From Paenibacillus roseus (lineage in GTDB: Bacteria; Bacillota; Bacilli; Paenibacillales; Paenibacillaceae), in the NCBI RefSeq assembly GCF_016424485.1, contig NZ_JAELUP010000005.1:124001-188000 (forward strand): a stretch of DNA of 64,000 nucleotides. The letters are read 5' to 3'. Positions 17,312 through 24,777 of this stretch are shown in pieces (the stretch's first letter is position 1; each line of letters begins with the position of its first letter). The translations under genes and the position numbers were made by a program. A model generated the notes under the pieces. That model was not told the DNA's origin, ran no database searches, and saw nothing but the letters and a program-made list of their open reading frames with translations.

Positions 17312-18228
17312 AAACATATGCATTCGGTGTAATTGTCCTATTTACGTTACTTCTATCTGCTTGTTCCAATGGCAACAGTCCCCCTGGATCTTCTGAAGGG
17401 AAATTAAAAATAGTAGCGACCTATTCGATCATTGCCGATATGGTTGAAAACATTGCAGGGGACAAGGCTGAAGTGTACAGCATGGTACCAATTGGCACAG
17501 ACCCGCATATGTATGATCCGTTACCACAAGACACGCGAAAAGTATCGGAGTCGGATCTGATATTCTACAATGGCCTTAATCTGGAGACAGGGAAGGGCTG
17601 GTTTCAAAGCCTTCTGAAAGTCACCAATAAAACGGACGTAGCCTTTGTGGTGTCAGAAGAAGTAGCTCCACTGTACTTAAGCGAAAAAGGGAAGGAATCG
17701 CAAGAGGACCCGCATGCCTGGCTTGATATTCAGAATGGGATTAAATACGTGGACTTGATAACAAAACGCATCATTGAAGCTGATCCGGATAATAAGGACT
17801 ATTATTTGCAAAATCAAGCTAATTACGTAGCTCAACTTGAGGAGACCGACCAATACGCCAAACAGGAGATTCAAAAAATACCGGCGGAAAAACGAGTGTT
17901 GGTCACCAGTGAAGGCGCCTTTAAATATTTCTCCAAGGCCTATGGTTTCGAAGCGGCATACATTTGGGAAATCAATACGGATAATCAAGGAACTCCCGAC
18001 CAAATGAACCATATTATTAAGACTATTAATTATTATCAGATTCCGGCCTTATTTGTTGAAACAAGCGTCAACCCCAAGACGATGGAAACTGTATCCAATG
18101 AAACCGGCGTTCCGATCCATTCCAAAATTTTCACGGACTCTCTGGCGAAAAAAGGGGAACCGGGCGACACTTATATTACGATGGTCAAATGGAATATTGA
18201 CAAGGTTGTTGAAGGCTTGTCGCAATAG
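17308..18228 (+). CDS. mntA: Manganese-binding lipoprotein of the ABC importer
   Basis: A 306-residue solute-binding protein. Starting at a TTG that overlaps the permease stop, it has a lipoprotein signal with lipobox LLSAC (Cys19). The metal ligands of the family are visible: His in IGTDPHMYDPLPQD, His in EDPHAWLD, Glu in VTSEGAFKYFSKAYGFEAAYIWEINT and Asp in KIFTDSLAKKGEPGDTY. The His-His-Glu-Asp set and the IWEINTDNQGTPDQ stretch match PsaA/MntA/SitA manganese proteins, not zinc proteins, which carry a His-rich loop. Terminator follows. Confidence 0.93.
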   Translation: MKTYAFGVIVLFTLLLSACSNGNSPPGSSEGKLKIVATYSIIADMVENIAGDKAEVYSMVPIGTDPHMYDPLPQDTRKVSESDLIFYNGLNLETGKGWFQSLLKVTNKTDVAFVVSEEVAPLYLSEKGKESQEDPHAWLDIQNGIKYVDLITKRIIEADPDNKDYYLQNQANYVAQLEETDQYAKQEIQKIPAEKRVLVTSEGAFKYFSKAYGFEAAYIWEINTDNQGTPDQMNHIIKTINYYQIPALFVETSVNPKTMETVSNETGVPIHSKIFTDSLAKKGEPGDTYITMVKWNIDKVVEGLSQ

Positions 18229-18290
18229 CAATTTATATTTTAAGGCTTGCATCTTGATTCCAACGGGTAGTCACTCTAATTGCCCATGAA

Positions 18291-18349
18291 AAAACACCTT
18301 CAAAGCTGTCCCTTATTACTTGCAAGGGAGCATTCTTTGAAGGTGTTTT
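18291..18349 (+). terminator. Intrinsic terminator after the manganese operon
   Basis: AAAACACCTTCAAAG and CTTTGAAGGTGTTTT pair over 14 bp, with a CCCTT/AAGGG helix within the loop and T/A runs at both ends. It lies between convergent transcription units and probably acts on both. Confidence 0.9.
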
Positions 18350-18392
18350 GATTTGTCTCACGTTATGAATAAATCGGCCGAATTCTTCACGG

Positions 18393-18803
18393 TCACTTAC
18401 TTCTTTTTAATGAGAGAAACAAAGTAATCAGGACGAAACCCGTTAATGCAAGGAATGGAATGGTAACAAAGCCGAACCAGTTAATGTATTGCGTATTGCA
18501 CGGAATGCCTTTCGTACATGGTTGCATGGCATCCAGCCAGGGAAGCTTTTGCTTCATGTAATGATACGTTGAGACGAAAATACCGATTATGGAGAGTGGC
18601 AGCACATACTTTTTCACTTTGTCGTCGTCCAAAAAAGCGGCGATGCCGAGAATGATGCTTAACGGATACATTAAAATTCGCTGAAACCAGCATAGCTCGC
18701 AAGGAATAAAACCTCTGATCTCACTGAAATAAAGGCTGCCCAATGTAGCAACTACAGCCACCAGCCAAGCAAAAAACAAGTTATTTTGTCTGATTATACG
18801 CAT
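18393..18803 (-). CDS. bdbC: Disulfide bond formation protein BdbC (DsbB-like)
   Basis: A 136-residue quinone-linked membrane oxidase with four hydrophobic segments. The first cysteine pair is in FIPCELCWFQRILMYP after helix 1 and the second in MQPCTKGIPCNTQ between helices 3 and 4, as in DsbB. It reoxidises the thiol oxidase encoded just upstream (20 bp away). GGAGGGGAG precedes the ATG. Confidence 0.95.
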   Translation of the reverse strand: MRIIRQNNLFFAWLVAVVATLGSLYFSEIRGFIPCELCWFQRILMYPLSIILGIAAFLDDDKVKKYVLPLSIIGIFVSTYHYMKQKLPWLDAMQPCTKGIPCNTQYINWFGFVTIPFLALTGFVLITLFLSLKRSK

Positions 18804-18823
18804 AATAACCTGCTCCCCTCCGC

Positions 18824-19504
18824 CTAATTTGTTTCCTGTTCAATGGCTTTACGAATGGCCTCATAGTCGAACGGGTTGGCAATGACTATGTTGTTTACCA
18901 TAATGGTAGGCGTTTGCTGAATGTTGAATTTGTCGACCAACAACTGGTCGTGATCCAGCTTTTCTTGTATCGGATTGGATGTCAGCCCTTGCTTGAACTT
19001 CTCCACATCCAGACCCGGAATAGTCGCCTGCGCAACCTCCAGCACTTTGGACTCGGTAACCCATAAGTCGTCATGTTTGGTTTGTGCCGGCTGTTCGTCG
19101 AAAAGCGCTTTATGGAAATCCCAGAAACGCTCCGGATTATTCATGTAAACCGTTTCGCTTGCCTGGGCCGCAAGCTTGGACTCCTCTCCATGAAACAAGG
19201 TATTGATATAAGAAAATGAAACGATGCCCGTATCGATGTAATCACTCTTCAGCTTCGGAAATATCTGTTCTCCCCAAACTTTGCATGAAGGACATTTATA
19301 ATCGCCAAACTCAACAATTGAAACTTTTGCGTCCGCATTGCCTGCGACGGGTTGTCCGCTTATGGATGGGGACTCTTCCACCGTCAAGTTGGCGTTCTCC
19401 TTGCCTTTTCCCGCTTGATTAAGAGCAAATAAAGCACCGAAGATTACAATGATAACTAATGTGTATATGACAAGACTACGGGAATTTTTGTTTTTCTTCT
19501 GCAT
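18824..19504 (-). CDS. bdbD: Thiol-disulfide oxidoreductase BdbD (DsbA-like)
   Basis: A 226-residue protein with one N-terminal membrane anchor (VIYTLVIIVIFGALFAL) and an extracytoplasmic thioredoxin/DsbA fold. The active site is CPSC in EFGDYKCPSCKVW, the cis-Pro loop is QTPTIMVNN. It introduces disulfides into exported proteins and is reoxidised by BdbC. The ATG at 19504 has GGAGG six bases upstream; an earlier ATG at 19534 lacks one. No cysteine occurs in the lasso core, so the pair does not obviously serve that cluster. Confidence 0.94.
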   Translation of the reverse strand: MQKKNKNSRSLVIYTLVIIVIFGALFALNQAGKGKENANLTVEESPSISGQPVAGNADAKVSIVEFGDYKCPSCKVWGEQIFPKLKSDYIDTGIVSFSYINTLFHGEESKLAAQASETVYMNNPERFWDFHKALFDEQPAQTKHDDLWVTESKVLEVAQATIPGLDVEKFKQGLTSNPIQEKLDHDQLLVDKFNIQQTPTIMVNNIVIANPFDYEAIRKAIEQETN

Positions 19505-19784
19505 CCGAAACCTCCAGAGAAATAATGAAATCAACTAACTAGCGCCAGAAGGACCAATGCTACCGGAAAACACAACAACTATAGTACGCACAATCGTCTT
19601 AATAACATTCCTCCAATAATCGGATACCGTCTCCGTCATCATCTTAGCTTCCCTAACACTTCCAAAAAATATTATACTATCATTTATGGCATAATGGAAC
19701 ATATGATCCTTCATCAGAGTTGGATATATGGGATGGCTTGACGCTTGTGGCAGATTGGCAGCGATTTTCCGAACCTCTGCTGGG

Positions 19785-21596
19785 CTAGGGCTGAAGCGTC
19801 TGGTCCGCCTGCATATGCAGAAGCTTGCTGAATCGGCCTTTGCTGTCGCTGGACAACTGCTGGTAGCCGCCCTGCTGTATAAGCTCCCCCTGCTCCATGA
19901 CGAGTACCTGATCAGCATTGCGGATGGTGGACAATCGGTGGGCAATGACAATAATGGTCATTTTGCCTTTTAATTGATCAATTGCAGTACGGATTTTGGC
20001 TTCATTCTCCAAATCAAGCGCACTGGTGGCCTCATCCAAAATCAAAATGGAAGGTTGGCGCAAAATGGCCCGGGCAAGCACAATCCGCTGGCGCTCTCCT
20101 CCGGACAGCCGGATTCCCCGGTCCCCCAGCACGGTATCCAGCCCCTGCGGCAACTGCTGCACAAATTCATCTGAAGCCGAAAATCGCAAGGCGTCCCAAA
20201 TTTCGGTCTCTGTCGCTTCGGGCTTTACAAGCAGCATATTTTCACGAATTGTAGCATGGAAAAGAAACGGGTCCTGTGAGACGTAGCTGACAGAGGCTCT
20301 AAAAGCTGTCAGACGTTCAGGCGTCAGTTGTTTCCCGTCCACGACTACCTCCCCTCTCTCCGGCTGTATCATCCCCATCAGCATATCAATGAGCGTGCTT
20401 TTACCTGCTCCGGATTTGCCGACAATGGCCGTCAGACTGCCCGAAGGGATTCGCAAATTGATATTGCGCAGTGCGCACGTTCCCTCATTGCGGTTATAGC
20501 GGAAATAAACGTTGCGGCATTCCAGCGCTTCCTCAAGCGGCAGCGGCTCGATATTTTGCAAAGCTTGGCTCTGCAAATTCAGCTCCCTTGCCGCCTCGCA
20601 TTCCGCTTTCAATTTCATGACGCTGTTGAACGCAGGAATGGAGGAATAAATTTGCTCAACATTGGACTGGATGGAGGAGAAGCGGGGCCATAGCCGTCCC
20701 AGGATGAGCACAATCAGCAGCATTTGCCCGGTCTGTACGTGAAATACTTGCAAGGACACATATACGAAGACAGCAATCAAAGCCGCCGAAGCCAGCCTGT
20801 AATAGACCTGGGTCGTCGCCTGCAATCTCGTGAACTGGACCATATTTTGTTCCATTCTCACGCAAAGCTCCTGGAACCAGTTCAGATGCGACTGCTCCAT
20901 CCGGTTGCTTTTCATTTCCTTCATGCCGTGAAAATGCTCGTTGATGCCGAGGAAGTAATTTTGGGACAATTCGGACGTACGATTCCCAAGCTGTTTGGCC
21001 CTTCCGACGAAACGGCGGGCAAATGCAGCCAGCAAGAGTCCGCTCACCAGCACCATAACTGTTAAAATCGGCGACAAGAGAAAGGCAAGTGCGATCTGGA
21101 TTACAGTGAAAATCAAAGCTTGAACCAGGCTCAGGAATAGCTGCGTTCCCTGGCTTACCCGCGCCAACTCCGAGGTCAGAATATGCTGAAAATCGGAGCT
21201 GCGCTTTTTGAGAAAGAAGCTCCAGTCCGACTCGATTAAAGTCCGGTATGTATCCAGACGCAAAAAACGGATGAAGCCTTGATGGATTCCCACACTGACA
21301 ACCGACTGGTTGCGCTGCAAGAGTCCCGTCAAGGTTAGAATCGTTACATAGAGACCCAACACCAGCGGCAGACTTAAAGAAGCGGGAAGGCTGACCAGCG
21401 GCTTCAGCAGATCCGAGATAATCGGAAGCTGGGTCACGGTACTATCGGCAAACCCGATCAGACTAAGCATTGGCAAAATAAGCAAAATGCCCAAGCTGTC
21501 AAAAAAACTGATCAACAACCCAAGCAGCATGTTGACATACAGCCTGGCTCCGGCAAAAACATGCAGTTTCTTGAAATATAATAAAATCGGCTTCAT
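19785..21596 (-). CDS. Lasso peptide ABC exporter (fused membrane and ATPase domains)
   Basis: A 603-residue half-transporter of the LapD/PadeD type. Residues 1-300 hold six membrane helices (MSD), and the C-terminal part has Walker A GKSGAGKST, Q-loop VSQDPFLF, signature LSGGERQR, Walker B ILILDEATSALD and H-loop IAHRLST. It should export the finished lasso peptide and give self-protection. The ATG at 21596 is preferred (GGGAG six bases upstream); two earlier ATGs overlap this site or the preceding gene. It is the last gene of the lasso operon, 11 bp after the nucleotidyltransferase gene. No peptidase domain is present, as expected with a separate leader protease. Confidence 0.93.
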   Translation of the reverse strand: MKPILLYFKKLHVFAGARLYVNMLLGLLISFFDSLGILLILPMLSLIGFADSTVTQLPIISDLLKPLVSLPASLSLPLVLGLYVTILTLTGLLQRNQSVVSVGIHQGFIRFLRLDTYRTLIESDWSFFLKKRSSDFQHILTSELARVSQGTQLFLSLVQALIFTVIQIALAFLLSPILTVMVLVSGLLLAAFARRFVGRAKQLGNRTSELSQNYFLGINEHFHGMKEMKSNRMEQSHLNWFQELCVRMEQNMVQFTRLQATTQVYYRLASAALIAVFVYVSLQVFHVQTGQMLLIVLILGRLWPRFSSIQSNVEQIYSSIPAFNSVMKLKAECEAARELNLQSQALQNIEPLPLEEALECRNVYFRYNRNEGTCALRNINLRIPSGSLTAIVGKSGAGKSTLIDMLMGMIQPERGEVVVDGKQLTPERLTAFRASVSYVSQDPFLFHATIRENMLLVKPEATETEIWDALRFSASDEFVQQLPQGLDTVLGDRGIRLSGGERQRIVLARAILRQPSILILDEATSALDLENEAKIRTAIDQLKGKMTIIVIAHRLSTIRNADQVLVMEQGELIQQGGYQQLSSDSKGRFSKLLHMQADQTLQP

Positions 21597-21607
21597 CGGC
21601 ATCTCCC

Positions 21608-22789
21608 TTAAGAATAGGACTGTCTTACTCGCCTGTAAAACCATAGAAAAGGACGCAGCGGGAAATAGAGAAAATGCAGCCCTTTGGGCAGCGGGAACAC
21701 CTCGGCATCACTAGAGCTTGGATACAGCCGGCGAAGAAGGTAGGCGGTTCTTTGCCGCCAGGATTTTAAAGACAACATATAGCTCTTGTACTTTCCGGCG
21801 ATATCTGCTGTCGGCTCAGGACATATCTGAACCTTGTTCTCCATAAAAAAAGCAGCCTGTGAAGCCAGCTTGCGAGACTTCTTGCCCGAGTAAAGCGGCT
21901 GAAACATATAAGGTATCGGCGTTCCCAAAAAAGACGAAGCGAGCAGCAAAGCCTGACCGCCCAGATGCTGGCTGCCGTTTTTGTAGAACAGCTTAATCAG
22001 TCTTTCGTAATCCATGTTCATTCGAATCATCCGGTCAATATCCGCGAGCCAGCGCAATCTGAACCAGGCATGCCGGGCGCCGTGGGCAACCAGATAATCC
22101 ATCATTTCTTCCTTGCCCATGCAATAGATCGGGTATCCGGTCAGAACACTTGCCCTGCGCTGACTCCAAAGCTCATCAAAGCTGCTCTCCCGCCCGCTGT
22201 CAGGATGAAGGCGCCAATGCAGCTCAACCTGTATCTGTTTTCCCGGATGATAGTAGGATTGATGATGATCCTTCCACTTCCAGTCATTAATCAGGCGCAG
22301 TTTTGGGTCCTTAATGACATAACCTTGATCTTTTAAAGCAGACTCGGCCCGTTCCACATCCTCCAGCGGGATCAGCACATCCAAATCTTTAGACGCGCGC
22401 ATGGAAACATCGCTGTACAACTCTTGAGCCAGCAGCGGCCCCTTCAGCACCAGCATGCGGATATTCTCACTTGCCATCTGCTCGGCTACTTGCTTTAGTT
22501 CAGCCGTCAGTTGCAGCATCCGAAAGGTATTGCGCGTGCAATCCAAAGTGAGCGCTTCAAGGACATCGGCAGGAATCAATTGCGGCGGCAGCTTTTTCAT
22601 GGCCGCGTACACGGTCGGGAAGACACGATGATGCCGGACCAGCTCCACGAATTGATTCCAATCGATATCGTCAAGCCATTTCCCGATATGTTCTGCGACC
22701 CCATTCTCTTCATACCGTTTCATTAGCTGGAGCATCAGCCCCAACTCTTTGGACCAGGTTAGTTGATGAATTTCCCATCGCGGGCTCAT
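21608..22789 (-). CDS. Nucleotidyltransferase family protein of the lasso cluster
   Basis: A 393-residue protein of the NTP_transf_5 (PF14907) type. The core is MLVLKGPLLAQELYSDVSMRASKDLDVLIP, with the two aspartates of the nucleotidyltransferase fold, followed by VELHWRLHP. Homologues occur in paeninodin-like clusters (PadeN) and in the pseudomycoidin cluster, where the homologue adds sugar to the phosphorylated C-terminal Ser. A similar tailoring role is inferred here. The start overlaps the protease stop as ATGA and has GGAGG upstream. Confidence 0.88.
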   Translation of the reverse strand: MSPRWEIHQLTWSKELGLMLQLMKRYEENGVAEHIGKWLDDIDWNQFVELVRHHRVFPTVYAAMKKLPPQLIPADVLEALTLDCTRNTFRMLQLTAELKQVAEQMASENIRMLVLKGPLLAQELYSDVSMRASKDLDVLIPLEDVERAESALKDQGYVIKDPKLRLINDWKWKDHHQSYYHPGKQIQVELHWRLHPDSGRESSFDELWSQRRASVLTGYPIYCMGKEEMMDYLVAHGARHAWFRLRWLADIDRMIRMNMDYERLIKLFYKNGSQHLGGQALLLASSFLGTPIPYMFQPLYSGKKSRKLASQAAFFMENKVQICPEPTADIAGKYKSYMLSLKSWRQRTAYLLRRLYPSSSDAEVFPLPKGLHFLYFPLRPFLWFYRRVRQSYS

Positions 22790-23244
22790 TTGACGCCTCC
22801 TTCTATATACCGGGCGAATTTCGCTACACAGGTGTAGCGCTCCCTGCCCTCAGCTCCGGTAATTACAATTGGACCGCTGCGCAGCCAGGCATGCGCGACC
22901 AGCCTCCCCTTCTCATCCCGTCCCATTCCCAGATACAGCGTGCTTTCGATCTTGCGTCGTTCCAGCATACGCATGGCTGCGATGGCTTTTACCATGCATT
23001 GGCTTTCCCACCACGTATGACGGCTCATCAATTGCACCGCGTAGGAAACCTCCCTTAATACGGGAATTTGGGCGGGCTGCGGCTGCTCCGTTGTTTCCGC
23101 CATATGCTCGCCCAAAGCAGGGGCTATCCTGGAGAACGGCAAAGCTTTCAGTATCCGCGCCCAGCCTAAATAAAAATAAGCCTCCAGCAAAAGTCTTTTA
23201 TGCGCTCCTTTCAGAGAGGCATACCGTTTCCATTTTCTCCACAC
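22786..23244 (-). CDS. Lasso peptide leader protease (B2, transglutaminase-like)
   Basis: A 152-residue cysteine protease of the transglut_core3 (PF13471) family that removes the leader after the penultimate Thr. The catalytic Cys is Cys83 in WWESQCMVKA and the His is His118 in LVAHAWL; the third residue is not obvious. It acts with the RRE protein encoded 14 bp upstream, which presents the leader. Start is a GTG with AGGAGAGG seven bases before it. Domain split into B1 and B2 is the rule in Firmicute lasso clusters. Confidence 0.93.
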   Translation of the reverse strand: MWRKWKRYASLKGAHKRLLLEAYFYLGWARILKALPFSRIAPALGEHMAETTEQPQPAQIPVLREVSYAVQLMSRHTWWESQCMVKAIAAMRMLERRKIESTLYLGMGRDEKGRLVAHAWLRSGPIVITGAEGRERYTCVAKFARYIEGGVK

Positions 23245-23258
23245 GACTAAATCCTCTC

Positions 23259-23552
23259 CTATTCAGAAAGCAGACTGATCAGCCCCTCTTGCTTAAGCTG
23301 CTGCAAAAAGCTCAGCACCTGGGTCTGGCACTCCTCGCGTGCAACCTCATACCGCTCTGTCAGGTCGTCGATCAGTTGCCCCACCGTCTGGCCGGAGGCT
23401 ATACTTTCCCAAATGATGCCGCCCATGGAGCCAAGGTTATAGTACTTGCCGGAGCGAATGCTCATCATGACCTTCTCCCCCGCCATATCACTAACCAGGT
23501 TCCCTTCCTCTTGCTGAATCTTGTCTTCCAATTGGATTATGCTAACCGACAT
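23259..23552 (-). CDS. Lasso RRE protein (B1, PqqD-like leader-binding protein)
   Basis: A 97-residue PqqD/RRE fold: an N-terminal strand region (QEEGNLVSDMAGEKVMMSI), YYNLGSMGGIIWESIASG and a C-terminal helical bundle. In lasso systems this protein binds the precursor leader, contacting the aromatic, Pro and Leu positions, and delivers it to protease and cyclase. GGGGAGG stands before the ATG. Its start overlaps the kinase end by 11 bp. Confidence 0.94.
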   Translation of the reverse strand: MSVSIIQLEDKIQQEEGNLVSDMAGEKVMMSIRSGKYYNLGSMGGIIWESIASGQTVGQLIDDLTERYEVAREECQTQVLSFLQQLKQEGLISLLSE

Positions 23553-24498
23553 GGTAGGCCTCCCCTTCCATTACCCATTGTAAAATGTGATCCGCCATCA
23601 CAGGGGCTGTAAACCCCTCTGATCCCCTCTTGAATTGCGCCATCAGCAGTTGACCTGCCAGCCGGGCTGTAAAATCGAAATGCCACTGTCCGAGTCCGAG
23701 CATCGGCACCAGAAAATTGCGGTAGGTATGGGTAAAAAGAAGCGGCATACCCATTAATCCCGACAATTTCATATAGCTCAGTCCTGTGCTTTCCGTCCCC
23801 TCATTATGCTGCAGTTCAAAAAAGCCTGCGAGCGGCACCGGCTGGCTCTCGAAGCTATCCCTCACCGGCACCCCAAATTTTTCTGTTTCGTCAAACAATG
23901 CGGCATAGTCTCCTCCGTACATCCCCAGCCGATCCAGGCTGGCCTGCCACAATTTCTGCTGCGGATAGGACGGAATCACAACCGGACAGCCCTGCTCCGT
24001 AAACGATATGGCAATGACATCATCGGTTAGCATACTGTATCCCCGCTGTGTGAACACGGCCGCCAATGTTGATTTTCCTGCCCCCGATTCTCCGCAGAAG
24101 GCATAAGCTTTTCCGTTCAGAACTACAGCACTGCCATGCAGCGGAAGAATGCCGCGTTGAAGCAACAAGGCCCCCATGCAAGACCCCAGAATATAGAGCC
24201 TGAGTTGGTCCTCGTTGCAGTTCTCAAAAGGCGATACCCAAATATATCGGCCCCCCTCGATCCCTAATATACCGACATTCGGGATATAAAACAGAACTTG
24301 CTCCCCGTTCAAGGCAGTATAAGCGTTCCACATCCGTGCATGCCCCCATGCCTGCTGCAAATCTGCTCTCCTGATTTCGACCTGTCCGGTTATTCCGCCG
24401 CCCGACGAGCCAGGCTCGTGCACAATCAATTCGGGGATCGGAAATTCACTTACCAGGGACATGCCAAAGGCGATATACTGAAACGGACCCCTCTTCAA
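23542..24498 (-). CDS. HPr kinase-like lasso peptide kinase
   Basis: A protein of about 318 residues from the HprK-like family found in paeninodin-type clusters (PadeK, ThcoK), which phosphorylate the C-terminal Ser of the precursor. It has the family N-terminus YIAFGMSLVSEFPIPEL, then LPLHGSAV (His121), Walker A GESGAGKST near 136-143 and the TDDV acidic pair near 159. I choose a TTG start at 24498 with AGAGGTGG upstream, because the alternative ATG at 24555 lies inside a strong RNA hairpin and has no ribosome site. The precursor does end in Ser, as the known kinases need. Confidence 0.92.
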   Translation of the reverse strand: MKRGPFQYIAFGMSLVSEFPIPELIVHEPGSSGGGITGQVEIRRADLQQAWGHARMWNAYTALNGEQVLFYIPNVGILGIEGGRYIWVSPFENCNEDQLRLYILGSCMGALLLQRGILPLHGSAVVLNGKAYAFCGESGAGKSTLAAVFTQRGYSMLTDDVIAISFTEQGCPVVIPSYPQQKLWQASLDRLGMYGGDYAALFDETEKFGVPVRDSFESQPVPLAGFFELQHNEGTESTGLSYMKLSGLMGMPLLFTHTYRNFLVPMLGLGQWHFDFTARLAGQLLMAQFKRGSEGFTAPVMADHILQWVMEGEAYHVG

Positions 24499-24536
24499 AC
24501 TCTCCCACCTCTGCAATCCTGCCAATTGTAAAATCG

Positions 24537-24566
24537 GGCCCTTACACAGTGACATGTATAAGGGCC
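24537..24566 (-). terminator. Hairpin directly after the precursor gene (attenuator or stabiliser)
   Basis: On the minus strand GGCCCTTATACA pairs with TGTGTAAGGGCC (12 bp, one G-T wobble) around a 6-nt loop, 22 bp after the precursor stop. Only a weak ATTTT follows. Such partial terminators or mRNA-protecting stems in RiPP operons keep precursor mRNA in excess over enzyme mRNA; that role is inferred. Confidence 0.6.
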
Positions 24567-24587
24567 AAACCGGGATAATGAATTAAA

Positions 24588-24755
24588 TTACGACCATGGA
24601 TGCGGCTCCCAAGGGGTTGGTGTGTCCGGTTTCGTGTCTGTAATGTCCAAATCGCTTGGCGTGACGTAGTCAACATACTTGGTTCCTTTGCCTTGCAACG
24701 TCATGTTGATGTCAAGCGTTTCAAGCTTCGGTTGTTCCCATACTTTTTTGCTCAT
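24588..24755 (-). CDS. Lasso peptide precursor, paeninodin-type
   Basis: A 55-residue precursor. Leader is residues 1-20, with W6-x2-P9-x-L11 matching the YxxPxL recognition motif and Thr19 at the -2 position. The core should start at Gln21 (QGKGTKYVD then 26 tail residues), so that position 9 is Asp29 and the macrolactam ring is Gln1-Asp9; this aligns with the AGPGT start and Ala1-Asp9 ring of paeninodin. An alternative is an 8-residue ring Gly22-Asp29. The tail is rich in Pro, Thr and Asp, has two Trp and a His near the end as possible plugs, and ends in Ser, the kinase target. AAAGGAGGTGA precedes the ATG, much the strongest ribosome site in the operon. An upstream ATG with no site was rejected. 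Confidence 0.93.
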   Translation of the reverse strand: MSKKVWEQPKLETLDINMTLQGKGTKYVDYVTPSDLDITDTKPDTPTPWEPHPWS

Positions 24756-24777
24756 GGTTTGTTCACCTCCTTTCAGG

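Noticed and set aside
23542..24498. Kinase gene as true HPr kinase of carbon control
   Set aside because: Size and N-terminus match the lasso-associated HprK-like group, and it sits inside the lasso operon beside a Ser-ending precursor.
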